Below, one piece after another: positions 8,656-16,935 of a DNA stretch of 64,000 nucleotides (the stretch's first letter is position 1; the number at the start of each line of letters is the position of its first letter). The stretch covers positions 36,158 to 100,157 of the forward strand of contig NZ_SSXE01000006.1 of assembly GCF_021699195.1 (NCBI RefSeq), given 5' to 3'. Source of the DNA: Nonomuraea sp. MG754425 (GTDB taxonomy: Bacteria; Actinomycetota; Actinomycetes; Streptosporangiales; Streptosporangiaceae). The translations under genes and the position numbers were made by a program. Under the pieces are notes generated by a model. The model did not search any database, was not told the origin of the DNA, and saw only the letters and a list, made by a program, of their open reading frames with translations.

Positions 8656-9199
8656 CGCCGATGGCGGTGAAGAACCAGAACGACGAGGTCAGCCAGAGCC
8701 CCACCAGCGCCGTGAAGGCCAGTCCGCCGAACACGGGCAGCGTCCAGCCAGGCACGTCCTGCTTCGGCAGGGCCAGCATCTTCGCGGTGAACACGCCGTA
8801 GAAGAAGCAGCCGAGCAGGGAGTGCGCGAGCACGCGGGGCACGTCGTACTGCAGGCCGAGGGCGTACAGGCAGTGGAAGGCGACCGGGATCGTGAGCAGG
8901 AAGGCCAGCCGGCCCGACCAGCGGTGCACGCCGGGCGGGATGTCGATCCCGAGCCTGCCCCACATGGACATGGCCGAGACCACCTGGACGATCGCCAGCA
9001 CGAACGAGCCCGTGGTCAGCCACGCCTTCATCGGCAGTGCGGCGGAGAAGCCGGCCACGCCGACCGCGAACCCGGTCGGCGTGTGCGCGCGCCCGTACAC
9101 GCCGAGCACGAGTGCCACGAGGCCGCCGACGACCAGTGGCGTCAGTAAGGGGAGCAGGCCGCTGGAGCGCCGGCGCCGCTGGCGGTGGAGGGTGTTCAT
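8645..9199 (-). CDS. DUF6529-like multi-pass membrane protein, cytochrome b561-like
   Basis: 184-aa integral membrane protein with about five hydrophobic helices. Histidines lie within or next to the helices (GVHRWSGR, VAFHCLYALG, VLAHSLLG), as in heme-b membrane proteins such as cytochrome b561 and ferric-reductase-like domains. The ATG at 9199 overlaps the stop of the upstream secreted-protein gene (ATGA), so the two are coupled. A role in transmembrane electron transfer is an inference from the histidines, not shown. Confidence 0.75.
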   Translation of the reverse strand: MNTLHRQRRRRSSGLLPLLTPLVVGGLVALVLGVYGRAHTPTGFAVGVAGFSAALPMKAWLTTGSFVLAIVQVVSAMSMWGRLGIDIPPGVHRWSGRLAFLLTIPVAFHCLYALGLQYDVPRVLAHSLLGCFFYGVFTAKMLALPKQDVPGWTLPVFGGLAFTALVGLWLTSSFWFFTAIGVKV

Positions 9200-9915
9200 C
9201 GCATCTCCTCGATGAAGGCGTCGACGTCCTCGGGGTAGACCGTGGTGTCGTCCACGGTCACGGGGGCGGTGGGCTCCTGGCTGTCGAGCCGGGGGAGGTC
9301 CGCCACCTGCTCGGTTCCGGCGAAGGCGGCGCCGACCTGGTCGTAGCCGCCGTCCGCGTTCTTGATCACGATCCAGCCGGCGCGCAGCTTCGCGCCTCTG
9401 ACCAGGGCGGTGGCCCGGTACAGGCCCGACGGCTTGACCACCGTGGGGGCCACGAAGCGCCACTTCCCGCCGCCGACGGAGACCGAGCCCTCGGCCCGGC
9501 CGTCGGCGATGTCGGCCGTGACCTTCGAACCGGCGTGCGCGACGCCCTTGAGCCGGAGCACGCCGTCGGACTCCGTGCCCTTGAACCACGCCTCGCTGCG
9601 GCCGTCGCAGAAGTAGCCGATGGCCTTGCCGTCCCTGACGGAGATGGCGATGAGGGCTCCGGTGCCCTTCACCCGGCCGCCGTAGTCGGCCTTGCCGATC
9701 TTCTTGGGCTCCGTCTGTGAGGGGGAGGGTAACGGGGTGGCGCCGCCGTCGTCCTCGGGGGCGGCGGTCGTCTCCTCCTCGGCGGGAGGTGCGTCCGCGG
9801 CGGTGTTCGCGGCCGGCTGCCCGGCCGGCGGTGTCGCGATGGTGCTGGCGACACCCAGCCCCATGGCGAGCACTGCGCCCGCCATGAGGGTGATGACAGG
9901 TCCCAGCCTTGACAT
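9196..9915 (-). CDS. Secreted or membrane-anchored hypothetical protein
   Basis: 239 aa from ATG 9915, which has GGGAGAAG a few bases upstream. An N-terminal hydrophobic segment (VITLMAGAVLAMGLGVA) acts as signal or anchor. A Pro/Ala/Glu-rich linker follows (~35-75), then a beta-rich domain with GTGALIAISVRDGKAIGYFC and several short Gly-turn strands. I do not recognise the domain. It is translationally coupled to the DUF6529-like membrane protein and probably works with it at the outer face of the membrane (inference). Confidence 0.7.
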   Translation of the reverse strand: MSRLGPVITLMAGAVLAMGLGVASTIATPPAGQPAANTAADAPPAEEETTAAPEDDGGATPLPSPSQTEPKKIGKADYGGRVKGTGALIAISVRDGKAIGYFCDGRSEAWFKGTESDGVLRLKGVAHAGSKVTADIADGRAEGSVSVGGGKWRFVAPTVVKPSGLYRATALVRGAKLRAGWIVIKNADGGYDQVGAAFAGTEQVADLPRLDSQEPTAPVTVDDTTVYPEDVDAFIEEMR

Positions 9916-10016
9916 GGACTTCTCCCAGGGGGTCGAAATGTCTACGACTTTGAGCATCCGCCTAAATCGGTGGTTCGTCTGTGAACTTGTGCGCATCCGG
10001 TGGACAGAATGGAGAT

Positions 10017-10982
10017 ATGCAGGAGAATCAGGGGCCCCAACTTCCGTCCGGCACGCAGGCGACCGGGTATCCGCAACCGCTGTCCTGGTTCGTGCCGGTT
10101 CCGAGCGGGGCCCGGTACGACCATCTCGCCGCGATTCCCGGTGTGCGCCCGTGGCGGGCGATCGTCGGGACGCTGGCGGTCGCCGTCGGGTTCGTGGGGA
10201 TCGGCGTCGTGGTCGTGCTCGTGTTCGTGACGGGGACGTTGTTCGGCCTGCCTCCCGCGCTGGATCCGCGTACCGGGCTGCCCGCGGGCAACGCCTACGG
10301 GCTGACCATGACGCTGCTGTCCATCGCGCCCGTGATCCTGGTCGTGTTCGGCGTGACGGCGCTGGTCCAGCGGCGCCGTCCGGGGACGGTCTCGTCCGTG
10401 CTGGGGCGGTTGCGCTGGTCCTGGATGGCCCAGTGCGCGGCGCTGGCCGTGCTGGCGCTGGTGCTCGGGCAGGTCACGCAGTGGCTCGTGCTGTCGGGTT
10501 CCGGCCAGACGTTCGGGTGGGCCGGGTGGGAGGTCTTCCTGCCGTTGCTGATCGTGATCGTGCTGCTGGTGCCGTTCCAGGCCGCAGCCGAGGAGTACGT
10601 CTTCCGCGGCTGGTTCATGCAGGCCATGGGGGCGCACGTGCGCAATCCCGTCTGGGCCATTCTCATTGGTTCCGCGCTTTTCGCGTCGTTGCACGGATAT
10701 TCGTGGGCGGGGCTGGTGGACGTCTTCTCGTTCGGGGCGGTCATGGCCTGGCTGGCGGTGCGTACCGGGGGGCTGGAGGCGCCGATCGCGTTGCACGTGG
10801 TCAACAATGTGGTGGCGTTCGGGGTGAGCGCGGCGGCCGGAAAACTGCAGGAGTCCCTCGATCAGGGGGCGGTGCCGGTACCGTGGCAGGCGTTGGCGGG
10901 GACTGTGGTGCAGCTCGGTGTGTATGCGTTTGGTGTGATGTATCTAGCCAAAAAGCGGCCAATTAGGACTATTTCGCAATAA
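10017..10982 (+). CDS. CPBP-family intramembrane metalloprotease
   Basis: 321-aa multi-pass membrane protein of the CPBP (CaaX protease and bacteriocin-processing) family. The three motifs are present in order: AAEEYVFRGWF (Glu-Glu and Arg), LFASLHGYSW (His) and LHVVNNVVAFG (His-Asn). An N-terminal Pro/Gln-rich cytoplasmic tail precedes the first helix. ATG 10017 is preferred over an upstream in-frame GTG at 9981 because the extra residues look non-coding, but the nearby GGAG is unusually close. Substrate unknown. Confidence 0.88.
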   Translation: MQENQGPQLPSGTQATGYPQPLSWFVPVPSGARYDHLAAIPGVRPWRAIVGTLAVAVGFVGIGVVVVLVFVTGTLFGLPPALDPRTGLPAGNAYGLTMTLLSIAPVILVVFGVTALVQRRRPGTVSSVLGRLRWSWMAQCAALAVLALVLGQVTQWLVLSGSGQTFGWAGWEVFLPLLIVIVLLVPFQAAAEEYVFRGWFMQAMGAHVRNPVWAILIGSALFASLHGYSWAGLVDVFSFGAVMAWLAVRTGGLEAPIALHVVNNVVAFGVSAAAGKLQESLDQGAVPVPWQALAGTVVQLGVYAFGVMYLAKKRPIRTISQ

Positions 10983-11163
10983 ATCAGGCGAATGGTGGGG
11001 GGAATCTCGCTAGAGAGGTCTCGTAATTCCGGCTGAGTCATGCTGGTCTGGATGCTGCCAGGACAGCGTGGATCCCCTAGCCGGCCTGGAACGGTCCGCC
11101 TCACGCGGCCGGGATCTCCCAGTTCGACCCGCCCGACTTAGCCCGACCTAGGAGGTGCGGCGC

Positions 11164-14136
11164 GTGGCCTCCGGCCCCAGCGAACCGCCACGGCGACCGC
11201 CCGAAGACGACGAACCGCGTCCCGAGGGCACGTCCGAACCCCCTTCCCCGCCGGAAGAACCCAGGATCAGCCATTCGCCGCCCGGCCCGACCGACGACCG
11301 GGCCAGGGGCTTACCGCTGACCTCCCCCTGGGGGATGCCGCCGTTCGCCGCCCCCGTCCCCGACGACCAGCCGCCCGAGCCGTCCGAGCCGCCCAAGGGG
11401 CGCATGCCGTACAGCTCGCCGACCGCGGAGCCTGAGGTCGAACCGCGCCGGCGGCCCCGCCGCATCGTCAACCGGCCCGACAAGCTGGTGGCCGGCGGCC
11501 CGCTCGGCTCCGGGGCCGCCGTGCCCCAGGCGTCCGAGAGCCGGGTCTCCGAGCCGGGCGCGGACCAGGAGCCGGAGACCGCGGCGGACGTCCCGGACGT
11601 GCCCCGCCCCCGGCCCGAGGGCGACGCGGTGGCCGGCGAGGAACTCGTGGTACCCGCCGACCCGCCCCGTCACGACCCGCCCGATCACGACACGCCGGAC
11701 CACGACACGCCGGATGAGCGGAGCCCCGGTCGCGAGCTGGAGGTGCGGCGCGTCGGGCGGCCTCCCGCGGGCCGTCCCACCCGGCCCGACCTGCTCGTCG
11801 CGACCGGCCCCGCGCAGGGCGCCGGCGGACGCCACCACCGGGGCCCCGCCCCCGCCGCCGTGCGCAGATCCAGCCCCATGCGACGGGGCAGCAGGGCGGC
11901 CCCGGTCGTCCTGACCGTGGCCGCGGCCGTGCTGGTGGCGACCGGCGTGCTCGTCTGGCAGTGGAACGACGACACCACCGGCGGCCTGCGCCTCGCGGCG
12001 GGCACCGGACGGTCGGGCGACGAGTTGTTCACCGTCCCCGCCGCCGGCGTCGGCACCGACCAGAAGCTCAACGACGTGACCTCGGTGGGCCGCGCCGTGG
12101 TGGCGGTCGGCAGCGACATCACCAGCCCCACCCCGCGCCCGCTCTTCCTGTTCTCCCCGAACGGCGGCAAGAAGTGGCAGCTCGGCCAGGTGAACGGCGC
12201 CTCCCCGGCCGTCGTCAGACGCGTGGTCGGCGGCGCCGGCAAGTGGCTGGCCAGCGGCGGCGACGACACGGCCGGCGAGCGCGGCCTGTGGACCAGCGAC
12301 GACGGCTATAGCTGGACGGCCCTGGAGGCGTCGAAGCTGGCCGCCTTCCGCGCCGGCGACCGCATCGAGGACATCGCCAGGACCGGCTCGGGTTTCGTCG
12401 CGGTCGGCACCACGACGGGAGCCGACGGCGGCGTCGGCCCGGCGGCCTGGCGTTCGGACGACGGCCGCACCTGGGAGCGGGCCGAGACCAGGGAACTGGG
12501 CGTACGTGAGCTGCGGGCCGTGGTCGCCAAGGGCGACACGGTCGTGGCCATCGGAGTACCCGCGGACGGTGAGGGGTCGCGGGTGCTGCGTTCGGCGAAC
12601 GGCGGGCGCGACTGGCAGGCGACCGGCTTCCAGCTCCCCGAGGCCGACGACCCGCGCGCGGGGACGGTGGCGGTGCTGCCCAAGCGGTTCGTGCTGGTGC
12701 CGACCAGGAAGCGGACGCCGGAGGGCGACGTCCGCGTCTACTGCTCCCCGACCGGGGAGAAGTGGTCGCAGTGCGGCTCCATCGACGGCCTGGCGGCCGA
12801 GAGCGTCGGCGTGGCGTCCCTGGTCTCCTATCCTTCGGGCGCCGCCGCGATCAGCCCGGGGGCGATGGGCAGGTACTCGGTGCTGACCACCACGGACGGG
12901 CGCTCCTGGAGCAAACGGGCCAACCTCGGCGACCTGACCGGCGCGACCCTGCGCGGCTTCACGATCGCCGACGGCGGCACCCTGTTCGCCGGCGGCGACC
13001 AGGCGGCCTCCGACGTCGACAACGAGCCGGTCCTCGTGTCCGCGCCCCCGGGCGGCTCCGCCTCCCGCGTACGGCTCGGCGAGGTCGAGGGCCTGACCAG
13101 GATCGCCCGCGAGACGAACGCGCTGACCAGCCACGACGGCCGGTACGTCGCCGTCGGTTCGGCCTCGGGCGACGCCGGCCTGTGGACGATCAAGAACTGG
13201 CAGAGCTGGAAGTCCATGAGCCTCGGCGGCGCGGGCAGGCAGACACTGGAGGACGTCGCGTACGGCGGCCGCGGCTGGCTGGCGGTCGGCGGCACCGAGA
13301 CGAACGTCGGCGTCACCGAGCCTCTCCTCGTCACCTCCTCCGACGGCGAGAGCTGGAAGCGGGTCGGCGCGACCGGCGACCTGGCCCGCCCGCCGGACCA
13401 CCCCTACCTGCGCGCCGACGTGGTGACCGCGGGCAAGAAGGGCTACGTGCTGGCCGGGGAGTCGAAGGACCAGGCGGGCACGTCCGGCGCGGCCCTGTGG
13501 TTCACGCCCGACCTGCGCAGGTACACCCGGGCCGACAAGCTGCCGCAGGGCGGCTCCGGCGTGCGCGTCCACGACGCGGTCGCCGTCGGCGACGGGTACG
13601 TGGCCGTGGGCGGCTCCGGCGGCGCGGACCGGGAGCGCGCCGTGGTCTGGCACTCGGACGACGGCGTGAACTGGACCGCGCGCAAGAGCGTGGCCCCGCC
13701 GGACGTCACCTCGGCCGGGCTCCGCCGGATCACCACGTACCAGGGCAAGCTCGTGGCCATCGGCACGGCGCTGACGAACGGGGGGCGGCGCGCGTTCGCC
13801 GCCGTCTCGGACGACGACGGCAGGACGTGGCGCACGGACTGGCTGCCCGCGGACCAGGCGGCGGCGGTGTACGACCTGGCGGCGGCGGCCGAGGGTCTCG
13901 TGGCGGTCGGCTGGCATGGCGCGCCCGGCGAGGGCGACAGCTCGGCCTGGACCTCGCAGGACGGGCTGTCGTGGACCCGCATGGCGCTCACCAAGGACCG
14001 CCTGGCGGGCCAGGGGGCGCAGTGGTTGTCGGCGGTGGCCGTGGACGGGCCGGAGGTCGTGGCGCTCGGCCGGTCCACGACGTACGACGCCGATCATCTG
14101 ATTCTGTGGACGTCCAGCCTCACGTCGAACCGGTAG
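11164..14136 (+). CDS. Large membrane-anchored protein with about ten Asp-box (BNR) repeats
   Basis: 990 aa. The GTG at 11164 lies 8 nt after a perfect AGGAGG at 11150-11155, which rules out the GTG at 11155. Residues 1-240 are a Pro/Glu/Arg-rich cytoplasmic tail. One membrane helix lies near 246-268 (VVLTVAAAVLVATGVLVWQW). The remaining ~720 residues are outside the membrane and hold about ten Asp-boxes (SxDxGxxW type), for example TSDDGYSWTA, RSDDGRTWER, HSDDGVNWTA and TSQDGLSWTR. Such repeats build beta-propellers as in sialidases and exported glycan-binding proteins. No sialidase catalytic Arg/Tyr set was recognised, so a binding or sensing role is more likely than hydrolysis. Confidence 0.8.
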   Translation: MASGPSEPPRRPPEDDEPRPEGTSEPPSPPEEPRISHSPPGPTDDRARGLPLTSPWGMPPFAAPVPDDQPPEPSEPPKGRMPYSSPTAEPEVEPRRRPRRIVNRPDKLVAGGPLGSGAAVPQASESRVSEPGADQEPETAADVPDVPRPRPEGDAVAGEELVVPADPPRHDPPDHDTPDHDTPDERSPGRELEVRRVGRPPAGRPTRPDLLVATGPAQGAGGRHHRGPAPAAVRRSSPMRRGSRAAPVVLTVAAAVLVATGVLVWQWNDDTTGGLRLAAGTGRSGDELFTVPAAGVGTDQKLNDVTSVGRAVVAVGSDITSPTPRPLFLFSPNGGKKWQLGQVNGASPAVVRRVVGGAGKWLASGGDDTAGERGLWTSDDGYSWTALEASKLAAFRAGDRIEDIARTGSGFVAVGTTTGADGGVGPAAWRSDDGRTWERAETRELGVRELRAVVAKGDTVVAIGVPADGEGSRVLRSANGGRDWQATGFQLPEADDPRAGTVAVLPKRFVLVPTRKRTPEGDVRVYCSPTGEKWSQCGSIDGLAAESVGVASLVSYPSGAAAISPGAMGRYSVLTTTDGRSWSKRANLGDLTGATLRGFTIADGGTLFAGGDQAASDVDNEPVLVSAPPGGSASRVRLGEVEGLTRIARETNALTSHDGRYVAVGSASGDAGLWTIKNWQSWKSMSLGGAGRQTLEDVAYGGRGWLAVGGTETNVGVTEPLLVTSSDGESWKRVGATGDLARPPDHPYLRADVVTAGKKGYVLAGESKDQAGTSGAALWFTPDLRRYTRADKLPQGGSGVRVHDAVAVGDGYVAVGGSGGADRERAVVWHSDDGVNWTARKSVAPPDVTSAGLRRITTYQGKLVAIGTALTNGGRRAFAAVSDDDGRTWRTDWLPADQAAAVYDLAAAAEGLVAVGWHGAPGEGDSSAWTSQDGLSWTRMALTKDRLAGQGAQWLSAVAVDGPEVVALGRSTTYDADHLILWTSSLTSNR

Positions 14137-14149
14137 ATCCGGCCCGCGG

Positions 14150-14545
14150 TCACGGCGGGAGCACGTCCCACGCGGTCAGCGTCTCCAGCAGGCCCTCCGA
14201 CAGGGGTAGCCGCGCCAGGTCGGCGCGGGCGCACCAGCGCACGTCGGCGGCGTCGTCCCCGGCTACGGGCGTGCCGGCGGTGACGGTGGCGAGGTAGTCG
14301 CGGATCACGTAGGTGACCCCGCCGGGCCCCGGGCGCTCGACCGTGCCGGCCAGCCGGCCCACCTCGACGCGCAGTCCGGTCTCCTCCAGCACCTCGCGCC
14401 GCACTCCCGCCTCGTCGGCCTCACCGGGCTCCAGCCGGCCGCCGGGGACGGACCACGACCCCATGCCGGGCGGGTGACCGCGCCGGACGAGCAGGAGCCG
14501 GCGGGAGGCGTCGAAGATGATCGCGCCCACACAATTTACGCGCAC
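14150..14545 (-). CDS. Nudix hydrolase, MutT-like
   Basis: 131 aa from GTG 14545. The Nudix box is complete: GGRLEPGEADEAGV followed by RREVLEETGLRVE, with the metal-binding REVLEE core. The preceding IIFDASRRLLLVRR strand and the short length are typical of MutT-like pyrophosphatases that clean nucleoside triphosphates. An in-frame extension toward 14740 looks non-coding. Divergent from the DUF6758 gene and tail-to-tail with the Asp-box gene. Confidence 0.85.
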   Translation of the reverse strand: MRVNCVGAIIFDASRRLLLVRRGHPPGMGSWSVPGGRLEPGEADEAGVRREVLEETGLRVEVGRLAGTVERPGPGGVTYVIRDYLATVTAGTPVAGDDAADVRWCARADLARLPLSEGLLETLTAWDVLPP

Positions 14546-14619
14546 ATGGCCAAGATTACGACGGGATAACGGACAGCGGCCTTGACGTGGCCGTGCCGGA
14601 GAACGCACCGTGGGTAGTT

Positions 14620-15246
14620 GTGAGAGCGGCTCCAACCTGCCCACGGTGCTTTGGCCCGCTTCACGGGCCGAGCGCCTGGTCGAGTGCGTTTCGATGTGAC
14701 ACGCACGGTGATGTCCTGCCGTATCAGCCTCCGTGGCCACCGACCAGCACCGCGCTTGAGGCGATACGCAAGAGTTCCGTCGTGCCCGTGTGGCTGCCGT
14801 GGCCGTTGCCCGCCGGCTGGCTGGTGACCGGCTTCGGCGAGGTCGGCGACCAGCGTACGGGCGCGCGGGCCAGCCTGGTGGCGCTGACCGGGCCGTCGCT
14901 GACGGAGGGGCCGGCGGATCTGCTCGTCATCGCCGAGGAGCCGGGCATCGGGCTCGGAGCCGCGTTCGCGGGGCTCGACGGCCCCGACCCGGGGGAGGGT
15001 TTCGACTCCGGGCCGCCGAACGCCAAGATCGCCGTACTGGGCCATCCCACCGCCCTGTGGTGCGTGGACGGCCAGGCCGACCGGGCCGTGTACGCGGGCG
15101 AGGCGATGGGCAACTGGCTGTGGGCGATCGCCTGGCCGGCCGACGCGGGCTGCCTGATCGCGCTCGCCGAACTGTCGCTGCTCGACGCCCGTGACCTTGA
15201 GCTGGATGTCCCGTTCGGGGCGTTCTCTCCCAGACTCGAGGATTAG
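14620..15246 (+). CDS. DUF6758-like protein
   Basis: About 208 aa. The start is set at GTG 14620 because the conserved region begins RAAPTCPRCFGPL, a CxxC pair with a further Cys in FRCDTHGDV that could form a zinc ribbon. The rest is a mixed alpha/beta domain rich in Gly/Pro with LPAGWLVTGFGEVGD and WLWAIAWPADAG. Actinomycete relatives are annotated DUF6758; function unknown. It lies directly upstream of the MBL-fold gene on the same strand. Confidence 0.75.
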   Translation: MRAAPTCPRCFGPLHGPSAWSSAFRCDTHGDVLPYQPPWPPTSTALEAIRKSSVVPVWLPWPLPAGWLVTGFGEVGDQRTGARASLVALTGPSLTEGPADLLVIAEEPGIGLGAAFAGLDGPDPGEGFDSGPPNAKIAVLGHPTALWCVDGQADRAVYAGEAMGNWLWAIAWPADAGCLIALAELSLLDARDLELDVPFGAFSPRLED

Positions 15247-15286
15247 CGATTCGCGCTGGCAGGGGAACGGGCTAGAGTTCGGAGGC

Positions 15287-15997
15287 GTGACAGCGCGTAT
15301 CGAGCGAGTGGTGACCGAGGGTGTCGTCGAGATCGACGGCACCGAGCACAAGGTCGAGAACAACACCTGGATCGTGGGCGACGACGAAGAGGTGATCGTC
15401 ATCGACGCTTCGCGTGACGCCGACAAGATCCTTGAGCAGGTGGGCGAGCGGGAGGTGCTGGCCGTCATCTGCACGGCGGGCCTGCCCGACCACGTGGGGG
15501 CCGCCATCGAGGTGGCCAGCCGCGACGAGGCCGTGGTCGCCCTGCACCCCAAGGACAAGCCCCTGTGGCGGGAGACCTGGCGCGAGACCTGGCCCGACAT
15601 CGACATGGAGGACGACGGCATCTTCGGAGTGGCCGACGTCCAGATCGACGTCATGGAGACGCCCGGCGTCACGCCCGGCGGCGTGTCGCTCTACTGCGAG
15701 GCGCTCGGGGCCGTGTTCACCGGCAAGGCCCTGCAGGCCGACGGCCCCGGCAAGCTCGGCGGCGAGTACCCGGCGCTGGCCGATCAGCTCACCTCGATCG
15801 GCGGGCGGCTGTTCACGCTGCCCGGCGACACGCGGGTGCTGGCCGTGCACGGCGACGAGGTCACGATCGGCGACCTGGAGCCGCACTTCGACGACTGGGT
15901 CTCCGGCTCGCTGACCCGGGTCGACACCGAGGCCGGGAGCGACGGCCCGCTGACCGACGGCACCAAGATCTCCGGGATCAAGCTGGGCGACGACTAG
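15287..15997 (+). CDS. Metallo-beta-lactamase-fold protein with degenerate metal site
   Basis: 236 aa from GTG 15287. Overall it aligns with glyoxalase-II-like MBL hydrolases of actinobacteria. The expected HxHxDH motif reads AGLPDH (Ala64, Leu66, Asp68, His69). The usual TPGHTPG is TPGVTPG, and the usual SGDTLF is TGKALQ. Only the final HGD (AVHGDEVTIG) and Asp68/His69 remain. Classic two-zinc hydrolysis is therefore unlikely; a binding or regulatory pseudo-enzyme is the simplest reading. The fold assignment is strong, the loss of activity is inference. The next gene starts immediately after its stop. Confidence 0.85.
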   Translation: MTARIERVVTEGVVEIDGTEHKVENNTWIVGDDEEVIVIDASRDADKILEQVGEREVLAVICTAGLPDHVGAAIEVASRDEAVVALHPKDKPLWRETWRETWPDIDMEDDGIFGVADVQIDVMETPGVTPGGVSLYCEALGAVFTGKALQADGPGKLGGEYPALADQLTSIGGRLFTLPGDTRVLAVHGDEVTIGDLEPHFDDWVSGSLTRVDTEAGSDGPLTDGTKISGIKLGDD

Positions 15998-16906
15998 GTG
16001 TCCACGCAGGGGCAGCTTCCGCTGGACGGGATGCCGCGGCGGCTCTATTCGTGCACGCCGTCGCGGCTGAACACCTGGCTCGACTGCCGCCGCCGCTACC
16101 GGTTCACCTACCTGGACCGGCCGCAGCCGTCCAAGGGGCCCGCGTGGGCGCACAACAGCGTGGGCGCGAGCGTGCACAACGCGCTGGCGGGCTGGTGGCG
16201 GGAGCCGTACGAGCGCAGGACCCCGCTGACGGCGGCCATCCTGGTCACCAACGGGTGGATCACCGAGGGGTTCAGGGACGCCGAGCAGTCGGGGCGCTGG
16301 CTGGCCCGCGCCCGTGACCTCGTGTCCGGATATGTCGCGACCCTCGATCCGTCCGACGACCCGGTGGGCGTCGAGCGCACGGTGGCCACGCGGACCAAGG
16401 TCATCGCGGTGTCCGGCCGCATCGACCGGCTCGACCGGCGCGGCGACGAACTGGTCGTGGTCGACTACAAGACCGGCCGCCGCCCGCTCACGCAGGACGA
16501 CGCGCGCTCCTCGCTGGCCCTGGCCGTGTACGCCGTCGCCGCCGCCACCATGATGCGCACCCCGTGCCGCACGGTCGAGCTGCACCACCTGCCCACCGGC
16601 GAGATCGTCGAGTGGCGGCACACCCCCGAGTCCCTGGGCCGGCACCTGAGCCGCGCCGAGGAGATGGCCGTCGAGGCGTCGGAGGCCGACGACCGCTACC
16701 GGGCCGCCGTGGCCGAGCGGCCGGGGCCGCGCCGCGCCTCAGGCGACCGGCAGTCCGTCGGCCCCGCGGCCGTGCCCGCCGAGATCGACGAGCTGTTCGC
16801 GCCCAGTCCTGGCCCGATCTGCTCCTGGTGCGACTTCCGCCGGCACTGTCTCGAGGGGCAGGCGGCCGGCCCCGACCGCCAACCTTGGGACGCCCTGGCC
16901 GAATAA
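15998..16906 (+). CDS. RecB-family PD-(D/E)XK nuclease with Fe-S cluster ligands
   Basis: 302 aa. The GTG at 15998 follows the previous stop with no gap. The nuclease core has GRIDRLDRRGDELVVVDYKT, giving the catalytic Asp and the D-(x)-K pair of motif VDYKTG. A Cys near the N-terminus (LDCRRRYRFTY) and three C-terminal Cys (CSWCDFRRHC) form the AddB/Cas4-like pattern that binds a 4Fe-4S cluster. Single-domain RecB-like nucleases of this kind are common in actinobacteria; the partner helicase is unknown. Confidence 0.9.
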   Translation: MSTQGQLPLDGMPRRLYSCTPSRLNTWLDCRRRYRFTYLDRPQPSKGPAWAHNSVGASVHNALAGWWREPYERRTPLTAAILVTNGWITEGFRDAEQSGRWLARARDLVSGYVATLDPSDDPVGVERTVATRTKVIAVSGRIDRLDRRGDELVVVDYKTGRRPLTQDDARSSLALAVYAVAAATMMRTPCRTVELHHLPTGEIVEWRHTPESLGRHLSRAEEMAVEASEADDRYRAAVAERPGPRRASGDRQSVGPAAVPAEIDELFAPSPGPICSWCDFRRHCLEGQAAGPDRQPWDALAE

Positions 16907-16925
16907 CCCGCTCCGCGGAGGGTTA
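16904..16925. terminator. Hairpin at the end of the RecB-like gene
   Basis: TAACCC and GGGTTA arms enclose the palindrome CTCCGCGGAG, starting at the stop codon itself. No T-run follows. It lies just before the MFS start, so termination may be partial. Confidence 0.4.
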
Positions 16926-16935
16926 TGCACGTCTT

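Noticed and set aside
11311..14097. 928-codon antisense frame over the Asp-box gene
   Set aside because: Mirror of a real gene; no motifs, skewed composition.
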